Below, piece after piece: positions 26,422-36,468 of a stretch of 64,000 nt of DNA (the stretch's first letter is position 1; each line of letters opens with the position of its first letter). The translations under genes and the position numbers were made by a program. The notes beneath the pieces are model-generated. The model searched no databases and was not told the DNA's origin. It saw nothing but the letters and a program-made list of their open reading frames with translations. Source of the stretch: Hungatella sp. UBA7603 (lineage in GTDB: Bacteria; Bacillota; Clostridia; Lachnospirales; Lachnospiraceae); contig DLJZ01000029.1 in assembly GCA_002478865.1 (NCBI GenBank), positions 145,987-209,986 on the forward strand, given 5' to 3'.

Positions 26422-26468
26422 TAAAAGATACAAAACATTCTACCATATTCATTATATTGAAAGAAATT

Positions 26469-26510
26469 GCCCCCGCCAGCCAGTATCTTTAGATACCTGC
26501 CGGCGGGGGC
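26469..26510 (-). terminator. GC-rich terminator after M42 peptidase
   Basis: GCCCCCGCC pairs with GGCGGGGGC, extended inward by GTATC/GATAC around a TTTA loop. A modest T tract follows on the minus strand. It isolates the peptidase gene from the sugar operon. Confidence 0.75.
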
Positions 26511-26531
26511 GTCTGCGTTATTGTTTCATTC

Positions 26532-27557
26532 TTATCGCTGGATATATGCTTTTATCAGCTTTAATGTCTGTTCCATTCCATCTACATGCGTTCTTTCCGT
26601 TCCATGTGAAGCGTGAACTCCCTGTCCAATTAATGCTCCCCGAATATCATTTCCGCCACGGATGGCTGCCCCTACATCAGATCCATAATGAGGGAACACA
26701 TCAACGGCATGGCCAATGTTAAACTCTTTTGCAAGAGAGATTAAACGACTGGTCATCTCATAATCATAAGGTCCGCTGGAATCCTGCGCGCAGATGGAAA
26801 CCTTGTGCTCGCTTCCCGTCAGATCATCTCCAAGTGCCCCCATGTCCACAGCGATGAATTCTTCTATATCTTCTGGAATAAAGCTTGCACCAAAACCTAC
26901 CTCTTCGTAATTACTGATTACAAGCTTTAAGGTTCTCTTTGGAAGAGCGCCAGAAAGGGAAATGTCCCGAAGTACTCCAAGAAGAACCGCCACGGAGGCT
27001 TTGTCATCTAAGTGGCGGGATTTTATATAGCCGCTTTTTGTATGGACAAACATAGGATCAAAGCTGATATAATCCCCAGTTGATATCTCAAGATCTGTTA
27101 CATCTTTCGGATTATAAACCAGCTCATCTAAGCGCACTTCCATATTCTTTGGCTTGCGTTCCAGGGTTTTGGCATTGTCATAGGTATGAACCGATGGTTC
27201 CTTGGTTAGTATGGTGCCTGTATAGGTCTTTCCTGTTCTTGTATGGACCTTACAATACATGCCTTCAATGCTTTCCATCATAAATCCGCCCACTAAAACT
27301 ATGTTTAATCTTCCCTCTGGGGTGATAGAACGTATCATAGCGCCCAGGGTATCTACATGAGCAGACAGTCCCAATACTTCCTTGGTTTGTCCAGGAACCT
27401 CAATGATTAAGCCGCCTTTTCGATTGTAAGTAGAGGAATAACCAAATGACTTTGCTTCCTCTTCAACTGCCTTTAATACTTCTTTGGTATAGCCACTGGG
27501 GCTAGGTATATTTACGATCTTCTCCAGAATTTCAGTTACGTATGTCATGGTTTCCAT
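26532..27557 (-). CDS. M42 family aminopeptidase
   Basis: A cytoplasmic di-metal aminopeptidase of 341 residues. The metal-binding motifs are LSAHVDTLG, SRHLDDKASVA, the Glu pair in SNYEEVGFGA, VDMGA and the C-terminal HASHGTERTHVDG. These peptidases usually form tetrahedral dodecamers. The ATG at 27557 has AGAAGG upstream; an ATG three codons later is possible. Monocistronic. Confidence 0.92.
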   Translation of the reverse strand: METMTYVTEILEKIVNIPSPSGYTKEVLKAVEEEAKSFGYSSTYNRKGGLIIEVPGQTKEVLGLSAHVDTLGAMIRSITPEGRLNIVLVGGFMMESIEGMYCKVHTRTGKTYTGTILTKEPSVHTYDNAKTLERKPKNMEVRLDELVYNPKDVTDLEISTGDYISFDPMFVHTKSGYIKSRHLDDKASVAVLLGVLRDISLSGALPKRTLKLVISNYEEVGFGASFIPEDIEEFIAVDMGALGDDLTGSEHKVSICAQDSSGPYDYEMTSRLISLAKEFNIGHAVDVFPHYGSDVGAAIRGGNDIRGALIGQGVHASHGTERTHVDGMEQTLKLIKAYIQR

Positions 27558-27970
27558 AAGGGATAGCCTTCTTTCTTTGAATTTTCTCTGTCGATACCAT
27601 TCTTTCTATCTATATTAGCAGATTTTCTTCCCCATGGCTAGAGGACCCGGGTGTGCTTTTCTATATGCTGTTTCAAAAAAGTTCCAATTTCATACTTCGT
27701 TTTCATTTTTACCCTTTCTTATTGTTAATTATCTTATTAGCTTCCCAGTAAAAAACTTAACCCTAATCTCCTGGTTTATATCGAATCATTAAATTATGGT
27801 TTACAAAACGAAAGGAAACTTATTTGTAATAGATGAAAGAAACATAATGTTCTTTCAAATAATTCAAACAATCATTGGCAAATAAGTTGGGGATAAACTT
27901 TTTGCCATTATCCCATCCGTTTGAATTCGAAACCACGAACAAACCCTATACAAAGAAGGAGAAAATCATT
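27558..27970 (+). promoter_or_regulatory. Intergenic region with structured leader before lysozyme gene
   Basis: This 413-base gap has no credible gene. From 27817 to 27906 three pairings can form: 27817-27826 with 27879-27888 (perfect 10 bp), an inner hairpin 27835-27856, and an alternative pairing of 27877-27888 with 27895-27906. The outer and alternative stems share a strand and exclude each other, as in attenuators. No clear sigma-A promoter was found. Confidence 0.45.
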
Positions 27971-28738
27971 ATGGCAGATTACAACAACTCAAATTATACC
28001 TATGCACAGGTGCTTGCAGGCACCGGTTATTATATGATGGATGATAAACTGCGTTACAGCGCAGGCGTAAAAACAATGCAGGAGAAATTAAATGCGGCAG
28101 GATACAACTGTGGCACTCCAGATGGTAAGTTTGGAAGCGGTACCAATACTGCGGTGAGAAACTTCCAGAAGGCAAAAGGTCTTACGGTAGATGGTAAGGC
28201 TGGAAAAGCTACTCTCACAGCTCTTGGTGGTTCTTCTTCCGGTGACGGAACTATCTATTGTAGTAATAGTTATTTAACCACTAAGCAAATGACTGTGAAT
28301 GCCCAGTATATTCTTAACTATCTGAGCAAAAAAGGTTGGACCAAAAATGCCATTTGCGGTATGCTTGGAAATATGCAGACGGAAAGTTCCATTAACCCAG
28401 GTATATGGCAGAGTCTAGATGAAGGCAACTTAAGCGGTGGTTTTGGTTTGGTTCAGTGGACACCGGCTACAAATTATATCAATTGGGCCAACAGCAATAA
28501 TTTGGTTGTTGCTAACATGGATAGTGAATTAAAGCGGATTCTTTATGAAGTAAGTAATAATGTACAGTTTTATGCAACTTCTAAGTATAATATGTCCTTC
28601 TCCCAATTTACCAAATCCACAGAAAGTGCATACTACTTAGCTTGTGTTTTCCTACATAACTACGAAAGACCGAAAAATGCATCCCAGGATGAGACACGGG
28701 GAAATCAGGGCACTTATTGGTTTCAAACATTAACTTAA
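27971..28738 (+). CDS. Phage-tail-type lysozyme with peptidoglycan-binding domain
   Basis: A 255-residue putative wall hydrolase. Residues about 35-85 match the PG_binding_1 repeat ([20 protein letters not shown]), and about 105-255 resemble the phage tail lysozyme domain ([30 protein letters not shown]). There is no signal peptide, as in phage endolysins. The start at 27971 follows GAAGGAG; the frame is open upstream but without a ribosome site. No holin or structural phage gene is nearby, so it is a solitary gene, probably of phage origin. Confidence 0.85.
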   Translation: MADYNNSNYTYAQVLAGTGYYMMDDKLRYSAGVKTMQEKLNAAGYNCGTPDGKFGSGTNTAVRNFQKAKGLTVDGKAGKATLTALGGSSSGDGTIYCSNSYLTTKQMTVNAQYILNYLSKKGWTKNAICGMLGNMQTESSINPGIWQSLDEGNLSGGFGLVQWTPATNYINWANSNNLVVANMDSELKRILYEVSNNVQFYATSKYNMSFSQFTKSTESAYYLACVFLHNYERPKNASQDETRGNQGTYWFQTLT

Positions 28739-28770
28739 CGACAGCAAACTACACATCCTGAATATAAGCA

Positions 28771-28816
28771 AACGGGTATTGCACTCCTCTATTATAGGAG
28801 TACGATACCCGTTTTT
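28771..28816 (+). terminator. Terminator of lysozyme gene
   Basis: AACGGGTAT (28771-28779) pairs with ATACCCGTT, with an inner ACTCCT/AGGAGT stem, followed by T residues to 28816. Confidence 0.88.
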
Positions 28817-28828
28817 ATTTTCATTTAT

Positions 28829-28880
28829 AAAAAGGAGCTATTGTGAAAATAGATCTTTTCTCTATTTTCACAATAGCTCC
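28829..28880 (-). terminator. Terminator of DUF3298-like lipoprotein gene
   Basis: A perfect 20-bp stem (28834-28853 with 28861-28880) and a 7-base loop, followed on the minus strand by five T. It lies 18 bases from the plus-strand lysozyme terminator. Confidence 0.85.
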
Positions 28881-28937
28881 TAAATGTAGGAAAGATTTTT
28901 ACTTAAGAGTAAGTATCCGCATTATAACCTACAGATT

Positions 28938-29813
28938 TTATTTATCTTCCCAGTAATTCTGCTTAAGTAGATAAAACGGTTGTATATCACTATAGTTAAG
29001 CTGTGCTTCAAAGTGATCAGATCCTGTTGCATGGGTAGCAGGCATACTCAGAACAATGCCGTCAGGTTTTAAATAGACTGAGATATTATCTGCATTACTA
29101 AATGGATCCACGGTTTGATATTCTGGGGATTGAAGCTTAAGCATCTCTGGGAAACTTTTTTTGTCATACGAAGTGATGGGATTCTCAGGAAAAAAGGCTT
29201 TCTTAAAGAATACTGCTGTAAAATCTGCATTTGTTGTATATAGATCTTTGAGCGTAAGTTCTTTCATTGAAAGTAAGTCTATATTCAGCGTAATTAGGTC
29301 ATTGCTAGGATACGCTGCATCATCAATATAACTTGGTCCCCAAAAAATGATGCTCACTACCTTATCATTTTTCAATGTAACTTCGGATTGATAATCAACG
29401 TTTAGGTTAGCATCACCTGGAAATAATGAGGTGTCTATTTTGGCAAAGCTCTGTACTTTCTCATAAATCTTAGCATTTAACGCATCATTATCCGAAAATA
29501 TAGGATATTGAATTTTTATGGAACTATTCTTATTAGGCGCTTCTGTATAAATTGACATTGTAATACTATCATCTTTCGCTTTTGTTTCTTCCTTAGTGTT
29601 TAACTCATCTTTGGTTTTTGATTCATCTGTATTACTTGAATCCTCCGGCTCTTTCGTACTTGTTTTGGCCTCTGACTCCTTAGTTGTTGCTGCATTTGTT
29701 GTTTCCTGTTCAACGGTTATGGTTTGTGATACGTCTTTTGCCTTTTCCCCACAGCCAGCAAGTAGAGAGCAAGAAACTATGATAACGCTAAGTAACACTA
29801 GTTTTCGATTCAT
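28938..29813 (-). CDS. Lipoprotein with DUF4163/DUF3298-like domain
   Basis: A 291-residue surface lipoprotein. The lipobox LLAGC gives Cys21 as lipid anchor. Residues about 25-85 are a low-complexity Thr/Lys/Glu linker; the rest resembles the DUF4163 plus DUF3298 pair found in RsiV-like and secreted proteins (FWGPSYIDDAAYPSND, LYLTTNAD-like region, C-terminal FYLLKQNYW). No sigma-factor partner is adjacent. An extended -10 (TGTTATGAT on the minus strand, near 29873) lies upstream. The domain call is tentative. Confidence 0.75.
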   Translation of the reverse strand: MNRKLVLLSVIIVSCSLLAGCGEKAKDVSQTITVEQETTNAATTKESEAKTSTKEPEDSSNTDESKTKDELNTKEETKAKDDSITMSIYTEAPNKNSSIKIQYPIFSDNDALNAKIYEKVQSFAKIDTSLFPGDANLNVDYQSEVTLKNDKVVSIIFWGPSYIDDAAYPSNDLITLNIDLLSMKELTLKDLYTTNADFTAVFFKKAFFPENPITSYDKKSFPEMLKLQSPEYQTVDPFSNADNISVYLKPDGIVLSMPATHATGSDHFEAQLNYSDIQPFYLLKQNYWEDK

Positions 29814-29994
29814 TTAATACCTCCAATCATTATATCTTGCGTAATCTCTTTATCATAATAAATACTGTTAGCATCATAACATAAGTCGTAATAAAAACGG
29901 TACTATTTGTAACTTTTCCTGGAATAAATCATTCTCACACCTTTGCTTTAAGTTACACTCGTTTTTTTTAGTAATCCCGTTCCTAATGATTTCC

Positions 29995-30044
29995 ACAAAA
30001 AATGCGTCTTGAACGGACGTTATCAACCGTTCAAAACGCATTTT
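29995..30044 (-). terminator. Terminator of glnN
   Basis: Arms 29999-30016 and 30027-30044 pair over 18 positions with one mismatch, and a run of six T follows on the minus strand. It is 31 bases past the glnN stop. Confidence 0.88.
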
Positions 30045-30074
30045 AAGATTAACTATATGCTTTGTTATTTGATA

Positions 30075-32192
30075 TTATACTTCGAAGATCAGATCGCCGT
30101 AGCTTGGTAATGGCCATAAATCTTTGTCTACGATCATTTCCAGCTTATCAGCAGGTGCACGTAGAGCTGCCATAGCAGGAACTACTTCATCATGGTATGC
30201 AGTTGCCTGCTCTTTGTTTTCACTAATTGCAGAACACTTATCCGTCAGTTCTATCAGAGCAGATACGGCTACCTTCATATCAGAAAGGTATGCGCTTACT
30301 TCAATGAGAAGTTCTTCCTGCACACTGGTATCTGCATCAGGACATGCAGACTTAATCTTTCCTAAGGAATCTGCCAACATGGTAGTGTATTTTACAACTG
30401 CAGGGATGAGCTGCTTTCCAGTCATATCGATCATTGTTTTTGCTTCAATATTAATGGCCTTGATGTAAGCTTCATATTCAATCTCAACGCGAGATTCTAA
30501 CTCTGCCTTTGTAAATACTTTGAATTCTTCAAACATATTGACAGCAGCTTCTGTTGTAAGAGCTGGAATCGCATCAATCATGGACTTAAGATTTGGAAGT
30601 CCTCTCTTCTCTGCCTCTTCTACCCATGCATCTGAGTAACCGTTGCCGTTGAAGATGATTCTTCTATGAGCCGCCAGCTGCTCCTTGATTAAATCATGTA
30701 CTGCAGTATCAAAATCATCTGCCTTTTCAAGAATGTCAGCCGCTTCTTTAAATGCCTCTGCCGTAATCGTGTTTAACACTACGTTAGGAGAAGAAATGGA
30801 ATCAGCAGAACCAACCATACGGAATTCAAACTTATTGCCTGTAAATGCAAATGGTGAAGTTCTGTTACGATCTGTTGCATCCTTAGATAAATCAGGTAAG
30901 GTTCTTACACCAGTCTTTAAGGTACCGCCTGACTTGGAGCTAGTAGCTTCACCCGTGCTGCAAAGCTGATCAACAACGTCTTCTAACTGTTCGCCGATGA
31001 ATACAGAGATGATAGCTGGAGGTGCCTCGTTGGCTCCCAGTCTGTGATCATTGCCTACATCTGCTGCAGATTCACGAAGAAGGTCTGCATGTTTATCAAC
31101 TGCCTTTAAGACACAAGATAATACAAGTAAGAACTGAATATTTTCATGAGGTGTCTCACCTGGATTTAATAAATTGATACCGTTGTCAGAAGTTAAGGAC
31201 CAGTTATTATGCTTACCGGAACCATTAACACCTGCAAATGGTTTTTCATGAAGCAGACAGTTAAGTCCATGGCGTCCTGCCACTTTCTTCAGTGTCTCCA
31301 TAACCAAATGGTTATGATCCACTGCTACGTTCACCTGCTCAAAGATAGGTGCCAGCTCATGCTGTGCAGGAGCAACTTCATTATGCTGTGTCTTAGCTGG
31401 AACGCCTAACTTCCAAAGTTCTTCATTAACTTCCTTCATGTAAGCAGCAACTCGTTCGCGAATGGCTCCAAAGTAATGATCTTCCAGTTCCTGACCCTTA
31501 GGAGGCATAGCACCGAATAAGGTACGGCCAGCATAAATTAAATCTTTTCTCTGTAAATATTTATTGTGATCCACCAAGAAGTACTCCTGCTCTGGTCCAA
31601 CGGAAGGGGTAACTCTCTTTGATGTGGTATTTCCAAATAATTTTAAAATTCTTAAAGCCTGCTCATCAACAGCCTCCATGGATCTTAAAAGAGGAGTCTT
31701 TTTATCAAGTGCTTCTCCAGTGTAAGAGCAAAAAGCAGTTGGTATGCAAAGGGTAACGCCAATGGCATCTTCTCTTAAGAATGCAGGTGAGGTACAATCC
31801 CAAGCTGTATAACCTCTTGCTTCAAAAGTAGCTCTAAGTCCACCAGATGGGAATGAGGATGCATCCGGTTCTCCTTTTACCAGCTCTTTGCCGGAAAATT
31901 CCATGATGACTTTTCCTTCAGTCGTTGGTGCGGAGATAAAGGAATCATGCTTTTCTGCTGTAATGCCTGTAAGTGGCTGGAACCAATGGGTGTAGTGAGT
32001 AGCACCTCTCTCAATTGCCCAGTCCTTCATTGCATGTGCAACTACATCAGCAATGGAAGGATCTAACTCTGCGCCATCCTCAACCGTTTTCTTTAATTTC
32101 TTGAAAACAGATTTTGGTAAACGCTCTCTCATAACGGTCTCGTTAAATACATTCTTGCCAAACTTCTCGGCTACGTTTACAACTTCACTCAT
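30075..32192 (-). CDS. glnN: Glutamine synthetase type III
   Basis: Forms glutamine from glutamate, ammonia and ATP. The length of 705 residues and the N-terminus ([12 protein letters not shown]) identify the large type III form found in Bacteroides and Clostridia, not the 440-residue type I. The catalytic core includes [29 protein letters not shown] and the ATP region [10 protein letters not shown]. The leader between it and fba has two hairpins that could serve regulation. Cytoplasmic dodecamer by analogy. Confidence 0.95.
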   Translation of the reverse strand: MSEVVNVAEKFGKNVFNETVMRERLPKSVFKKLKKTVEDGAELDPSIADVVAHAMKDWAIERGATHYTHWFQPLTGITAEKHDSFISAPTTEGKVIMEFSGKELVKGEPDASSFPSGGLRATFEARGYTAWDCTSPAFLREDAIGVTLCIPTAFCSYTGEALDKKTPLLRSMEAVDEQALRILKLFGNTTSKRVTPSVGPEQEYFLVDHNKYLQRKDLIYAGRTLFGAMPPKGQELEDHYFGAIRERVAAYMKEVNEELWKLGVPAKTQHNEVAPAQHELAPIFEQVNVAVDHNHLVMETLKKVAGRHGLNCLLHEKPFAGVNGSGKHNNWSLTSDNGINLLNPGETPHENIQFLLVLSCVLKAVDKHADLLRESAADVGNDHRLGANEAPPAIISVFIGEQLEDVVDQLCSTGEATSSKSGGTLKTGVRTLPDLSKDATDRNRTSPFAFTGNKFEFRMVGSADSISSPNVVLNTITAEAFKEAADILEKADDFDTAVHDLIKEQLAAHRRIIFNGNGYSDAWVEEAEKRGLPNLKSMIDAIPALTTEAAVNMFEEFKVFTKAELESRVEIEYEAYIKAINIEAKTMIDMTGKQLIPAVVKYTTMLADSLGKIKSACPDADTSVQEELLIEVSAYLSDMKVAVSALIELTDKCSAISENKEQATAYHDEVVPAMAALRAPADKLEMIVDKDLWPLPSYGDLIFEV

Positions 32193-32221
32193 AAATTTTC
32201 CATCCTCTCATATGAATTACC

Positions 32222-32238
32222 ACTTAATAAAATTAAGT
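32222..32238 (-). promoter_or_regulatory. Small palindrome in glnN leader
   Basis: ACTTAAT and ATTAAGT form a perfect 7-bp inverted repeat around three bases, 30 to 46 bases upstream of the glnN start. It could be an operator or a leader hairpin; nothing identifies its ligand. Confidence 0.35.
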
Positions 32239-32291
32239 CAGTTCGCCCTTTTTTTGTCTCCTCAATAACTAAATATGCATAAATAGCAGAA

Positions 32292-32323
32292 ATGGCGCCC
32301 TCCTTTTGCAAGGAGAACGCCAT
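32292..32323 (-). terminator. Hairpin between fba and glnN
   Basis: ATGGCG/CGCCAT with inner TCCTT/AAGGA. The T tract on the minus strand is weak. It may terminate fba or act in the glnN leader. Confidence 0.5.
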
Positions 32324-32396
32324 CGTTCTTAATTAAAATAAATCATTTTCCTAAAAAAATCAAGTACTTTTTCAAATATTATGAAAGAAAAAACAA

Positions 32397-33260
32397 TTAA
32401 GCTTTTCCAACAGATCCAAATAATTCCATCTTTTCTTTCACAGTTGCCTTAATTGCCTCTGTACCTGGAGCAAGAAGTTTTCTTGGGTCAAAGCCCTTTC
32501 CTACTAAATCCTTACCAGCTTCAATGTACTTGCGAGTTCCCTCAGCAAAGGTAAGCTGACACTCTGTGTTAACGTTGATCTTAGCAACGCCAAGGCTGAT
32601 GGCCTTCTTGATCTGATCCTCAGGAATGCCTGTACCACCGTGAAGAACTAAAGGCATATCGCCTACTTTGTCCTTAATAGCTGCAAGAGTCTCAAAACTT
32701 AAACCAGCCCAATCTGCTGGGTATTTTCCGTGAATATTACCAATACCTGCTGCCAGCATGGTTACGCCTAAATCAGCTACCTGCTTGCACTCATTTGGAT
32801 CAGCACATTCTCCCATACCAACAACGCCGTCTTCTTCTCCGCCGATAGAACCAACTTCTGCTTCGATGGACATACCTTTTTCCTTGCAAACCTTAACAAG
32901 CTCGGTTGTCTTTTCTACATTCTCTTCGATTGGGTAATGAGAGCCATCGAACATGATGGAGGAAAATCCTGCCTCGATGCATTTATAGCAGCCATCATAA
33001 GTGCCATGGTCTAAATGAAGTGCTACTGGAACTGTAATGTTCATCTCTTCGATCATAGCCTTCACCATAGCAGATACAGTTTTATAGCCTGTCATATATT
33101 TTCCAGCACCCTCAGAAACGCCAAGGATTACTGGGGAATTTAACTCCTGTGCTGCCTGTAAAACGGCCTTTGTCCACTCAAGGTTGTTGATGTTGAACTG
33201 TCCGACTGCATACTTTCCGTCTCTTGCCTTTTCAAGCATCTCTTTCGCTGAAACTAACAT
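32397..33260 (-). CDS. fba: Class II fructose-bisphosphate aldolase
   Basis: Zinc-dependent cleavage of fructose-1,6-bisphosphate in glycolysis. The 287 residues carry the metal-site motifs LHLDHGTYDGC, GSHYPIEEN and the phosphate-binding LVLHGGTGIPEDQI. The start at 33260 follows GGAGGTTTG; the ATG at 33275 is part of that ribosome site. Monocistronic. A related tagatose-bisphosphate role cannot be excluded. Confidence 0.94.
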   Translation of the reverse strand: MLVSAKEMLEKARDGKYAVGQFNINNLEWTKAVLQAAQELNSPVILGVSEGAGKYMTGYKTVSAMVKAMIEEMNITVPVALHLDHGTYDGCYKCIEAGFSSIMFDGSHYPIEENVEKTTELVKVCKEKGMSIEAEVGSIGGEEDGVVGMGECADPNECKQVADLGVTMLAAGIGNIHGKYPADWAGLSFETLAAIKDKVGDMPLVLHGGTGIPEDQIKKAISLGVAKINVNTECQLTFAEGTRKYIEAGKDLVGKGFDPRKLLAPGTEAIKATVKEKMELFGSVGKA

Positions 33261-33297
33261 ATCACAAACCTCCATTTATTTAAGTTTTTATTGTTTC

Positions 33298-33326
33298 ATT
33301 ATATACCACTTTGTACTATTTGGAAA
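33298..33326 (-). promoter_or_regulatory. Promoter of fba
   Basis: On the minus strand TTTCCA (33321-33326), 17 bases, TATAAT (33298-33303). Confidence 0.65.
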
Positions 33327-33370
33327 GAATAATTTTAAAAAGATTGTTTTTTTTATAACAAAGTTACATT

Positions 33371-33399
33371 TTGCTTTCATGGGGGACTTGCATTATAAT
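33371..33399 (+). promoter_or_regulatory. Promoter of MATE transporter gene
   Basis: TTGCTT (33371-33376), 17 bases, TATAAT (33394-33399), divergent from the fba promoter. Confidence 0.7.
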
Positions 33400-33433
33400 A
33401 GTATTAGAATAAATACAATATGGGAGAAATGTT

Positions 33434-34843
33434 ATGAATCAGACGACAGAAGAGGATCGATTGACAGCTCCTGATGTGGAGGCCGATTTGGCACCCCAGG
33501 CTCAGGAAACCAAGAACCTGTTTACAAACAAACAATTGAAAAAACTTATTTTTCCTTTGGTCATTGAGCAGTTTTTAGCCGTAGCCATGGGAATGACAGA
33601 CACCCTTATGGTGGCCTCCATCGGGGAAGCCGCTGTATCAGGCGTATCCATCGTGGACACGATTAATATTCTTTTGATCGGTTTATTCGGTGCTATGGCT
33701 GCCGGAGGATCCGTAGTGGCCGCTCAATACATCGGACGAAAGGATGAAAAGAATGTAGCCAAGGCTGCAGGACAGCTCTTTCTTGCTGTTGGAGGTCTCT
33801 CCATCGTTCTCATGGCAATTGCCCTGATATTCAACGAGCCGCTTTTGCGTCTGATCTATGGAAAAATCAGTCAGGATGTTATGGATAATGCAAAAATTTA
33901 TTTTTTACTATCTGCTTTATCGTATCCCTTCCTGGCCTTTTATAACAGTGCGGCAGCGCTTTTTCGCTCCGTAGGAAATTCAGGAATTTCCATGCGGGTT
34001 TCGCTTATTGCCAATGTATTTAATATTGTAGGAAATATCATATTTATCTTCGGATTCCACATGGGCGTGGCAGGATCCGGACTCTCCACCTTGATTTCCA
34101 GAATCCTCTGTGCAGTCATCATACTGGTTCTCCTTCACAGACACGCAGGACTTACCGTTGATTTTACGCTTAAGATAGATAAGGGAATGCTGCGTAGAAT
34201 TCTCTACATCGGTGTACCAAATGGAGTGGAAAACAGCATCTTCCAGCTTGGGAAGCTGCTCTTATCAAGCCTTATCTCCAGCTTTGGAACCGTTGCCATA
34301 GCAGCAAACGCTGTGGCAAGCACCATATGCGGACTGGAAACCATTCCGGCTACTGCCATCGGCATCGCCATGATTACTGTAGTAGGACAGTGTGTTGGAG
34401 CCAGAGAACTTGATCAGGCCAAGAAATATATGGGCAAGCTGTTAAAAACTGCTTATATCTGGCTCATTGTATTAAATCTTTCCATTATACCATTTTTAAA
34501 TGGAATAACAGGCTTGTTCCAGCTTTCGCCAGAAACCAGCGCCCTGGCGGTAAAGCTCATGCTTTATCACAGCATCTGCTGCATGATGATTCATCCTCTG
34601 GCCTTTTGCCTCACCAATGGACTACGTGCCGCAGGAGATGTCCGTTTCACTATGGTGGTATCCATCTGCTCCATGTGGATCTGCCGCATCGTTTTAGCCT
34701 ACTTCTTAAGCCTTCACCTGGGGCTAGGACTCATGGGCATCTGGATCGCCATGACCATCGACTGGCTGGTCCGCGCCATCTTCTTCTCCACTCGTGTGTT
34801 AAGAGGAAAATGGCGACGGTTCGCCCTTCGATCTCTTTCTTAA
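33434..34843 (+). CDS. MATE family efflux transporter
   Basis: A sodium- or proton-coupled exporter of 469 residues with about twelve membrane helices in two related halves. The first half begins at about residue 30 (LKKLIFPLVIEQFLAVAMGM) and includes GMTDTLMVASIGEAAVSGVS. The N-terminal 30 residues are cytoplasmic and acidic. Substrate unknown. The ribosome site is GGGAG. Its TAA stop overlaps the opposing thrC stop within one TTAA, so no terminator lies between them. Confidence 0.94.
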   Translation: MNQTTEEDRLTAPDVEADLAPQAQETKNLFTNKQLKKLIFPLVIEQFLAVAMGMTDTLMVASIGEAAVSGVSIVDTINILLIGLFGAMAAGGSVVAAQYIGRKDEKNVAKAAGQLFLAVGGLSIVLMAIALIFNEPLLRLIYGKISQDVMDNAKIYFLLSALSYPFLAFYNSAAALFRSVGNSGISMRVSLIANVFNIVGNIIFIFGFHMGVAGSGLSTLISRILCAVIILVLLHRHAGLTVDFTLKIDKGMLRRILYIGVPNGVENSIFQLGKLLLSSLISSFGTVAIAANAVASTICGLETIPATAIGIAMITVVGQCVGARELDQAKKYMGKLLKTAYIWLIVLNLSIIPFLNGITGLFQLSPETSALAVKLMLYHSICCMMIHPLAFCLTNGLRAAGDVRFTMVVSICSMWICRIVLAYFLSLHLGLGLMGIWIAMTIDWLVRAIFFSTRVLRGKWRRFALRSLS

Positions 34844-36324
34844 TCCAGGAAATTTAAAACAGCTTCTTTCATCTGATCCGCATCGCAAACCGTGGTATGA
34901 CGTACCACTGCGGTGCGGATTTCTTCAACTGCCTGAGGAACGGAAACTCCAGATACGTTTGATAAGTGATCAATGATCTGAAACTCATCCTCCGTCTCTT
35001 GATCTCCTTCCATGGCCTCTAAGACACTTCTGGAGAATTTATATGGGCTTGCAGTTGAGGCAATGACGGTTTTTGTTTCGTCCTTCGTCTCTTCCTTGTA
35101 TTTGTTATATACTGCTGAGGCAACTCCGGTGTGGGTGTCAATTAAGTAACCGGTATCCTCAAAGAGCTTTTTAATTACAGCCTTATTCTCAGCTTCTGAA
35201 GCAAATCCACCAATGAAACCATTCATCTTCTCTTTCATCTCACCATTTACGGAGTAATTTCCATTTTCTCCCAATGAATTCATAAGATCCGCATTCGCCA
35301 CTCCATCGCATCCGGTGCTTAAATAAATGAGTCTCTCTAAATTGCTAGAGATTAAGATATCCATGGAAGGAGAGGTAGTTAAAATAAAATCTCGATTCCT
35401 GTCATAAGTTCCTGTCTGAAAGAAGTCAAACAAAACTTTATTTTCATTGGAAGCACAGATTAAGTTCTTAATGGGAGTCCCCATCAGCTTTGCAAAATAA
35501 GCGGCTAAGATATTACCAAAGTTACCGGTTGGAACCGTTACATTGATCTCTTCCCCTTCTTTAATCTCTTCGCTAGAAAGAAGTTTTGCATATGCATAAA
35601 CATAGTAAACGATCTGTGGAACCAGTCTTCCTATGTTGATGGAATTGGCAGAAGAAAGCTGGTATCCCTTTTCTTCCAATAACTCAGCAAAGGCTTTGTC
35701 TCCAAAGATCTTCTTTACTCCAGTCTGGGCATCATCAAAATTACCGTGAATGGCCGCCACATGAGTATTGTCCCCTTTTTGTGTTACCATCTGCAGCTCC
35801 TGAACTGGACTTACTCCATCTTTTGGATAAAACACAATGATTTCCGTTCCTTCTACCTCAGCAAAGCCTGCCATAGCTGCCTTGCCCGTATCACCGGAAG
35901 TGGCAGCAAGAATTACGATTTTATTATTTACCTTATTTTTTTTCGCAGAGGTGGTCATCAGATGAGGCAAAATGGACAATGCCATATCCTTAAATGCAAT
36001 CGTACTTCCATGGTATAATTCCAGATAGTAAGCACCATTTGCCTTGGATAGAGGTGCGATCTCTTCCGTATCAAATTTGCTGTCATAGGCCTTGGCGATG
36101 CAGCTTTTTAATTCAGCTTCGGTGTAATCCGTAAGGAACAGTTTCATAACCTCATATGCTGTTTCCTGGTATGTCATGAGGGAAAACTCCTTCATGGATT
36201 TGTCAAGCTTTGGGATAAAGCTTGGCATGAATAAACCGCCGTCTGCTGCCAGTCCTTTTAAAATTGCCTGAGATGCCGTCACGCCGGCTTCGCCGCCCCG
36301 GGTGCTTTGATAGGATATTTCCAT
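34840..36324 (-). CDS. thrC: Threonine synthase
   Basis: PLP-dependent conversion of O-phosphohomoserine to threonine. At 494 residues it is the long bacterial form, with YQSTRGGEAGVTASQAI at the N-terminus, the PLP lysine in TIAFKDMALS and the phosphate loop TVPTGNFGNILA. The start at 36324 follows GGAAAGGA; upstream codons in frame lie in the promoter. No other threonine gene is adjacent. Confidence 0.94.
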   Translation of the reverse strand: MEISYQSTRGGEAGVTASQAILKGLAADGGLFMPSFIPKLDKSMKEFSLMTYQETAYEVMKLFLTDYTEAELKSCIAKAYDSKFDTEEIAPLSKANGAYYLELYHGSTIAFKDMALSILPHLMTTSAKKNKVNNKIVILAATSGDTGKAAMAGFAEVEGTEIIVFYPKDGVSPVQELQMVTQKGDNTHVAAIHGNFDDAQTGVKKIFGDKAFAELLEEKGYQLSSANSINIGRLVPQIVYYVYAYAKLLSSEEIKEGEEINVTVPTGNFGNILAAYFAKLMGTPIKNLICASNENKVLFDFFQTGTYDRNRDFILTTSPSMDILISSNLERLIYLSTGCDGVANADLMNSLGENGNYSVNGEMKEKMNGFIGGFASEAENKAVIKKLFEDTGYLIDTHTGVASAVYNKYKEETKDETKTVIASTASPYKFSRSVLEAMEGDQETEDEFQIIDHLSNVSGVSVPQAVEEIRTAVVRHTTVCDADQMKEAVLNFLD

Positions 36325-36382
36325 AGTATCTGATTCCTTTCCTGCTTTGCCATTGTTATGAGTGGATAAAAACCTTGCCAGC

Positions 36383-36411
36383 ATTGTAGCACACTTTATG
36401 AAATGGTGCAA
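36383..36411 (-). promoter_or_regulatory. Promoter of thrC
   Basis: On the minus strand TTGCAC (36406-36411), 17 bases, TACAAT (36383-36388). The leader of about 50 bases is too short for a T-box. Confidence 0.72.
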
Positions 36412-36468
36412 GCAAAAAGTGTCCTTTATGCGGACATTTGTAGTTGTTGCAAAGACACAGTCGTTTGC

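Noticed and set aside
27875..27970. N-terminal extension of the lysozyme by 32 residues
   Set aside because: It would start at TTG without a ribosome site and crosses the structured leader; AAGGAG precedes the ATG at 27971.
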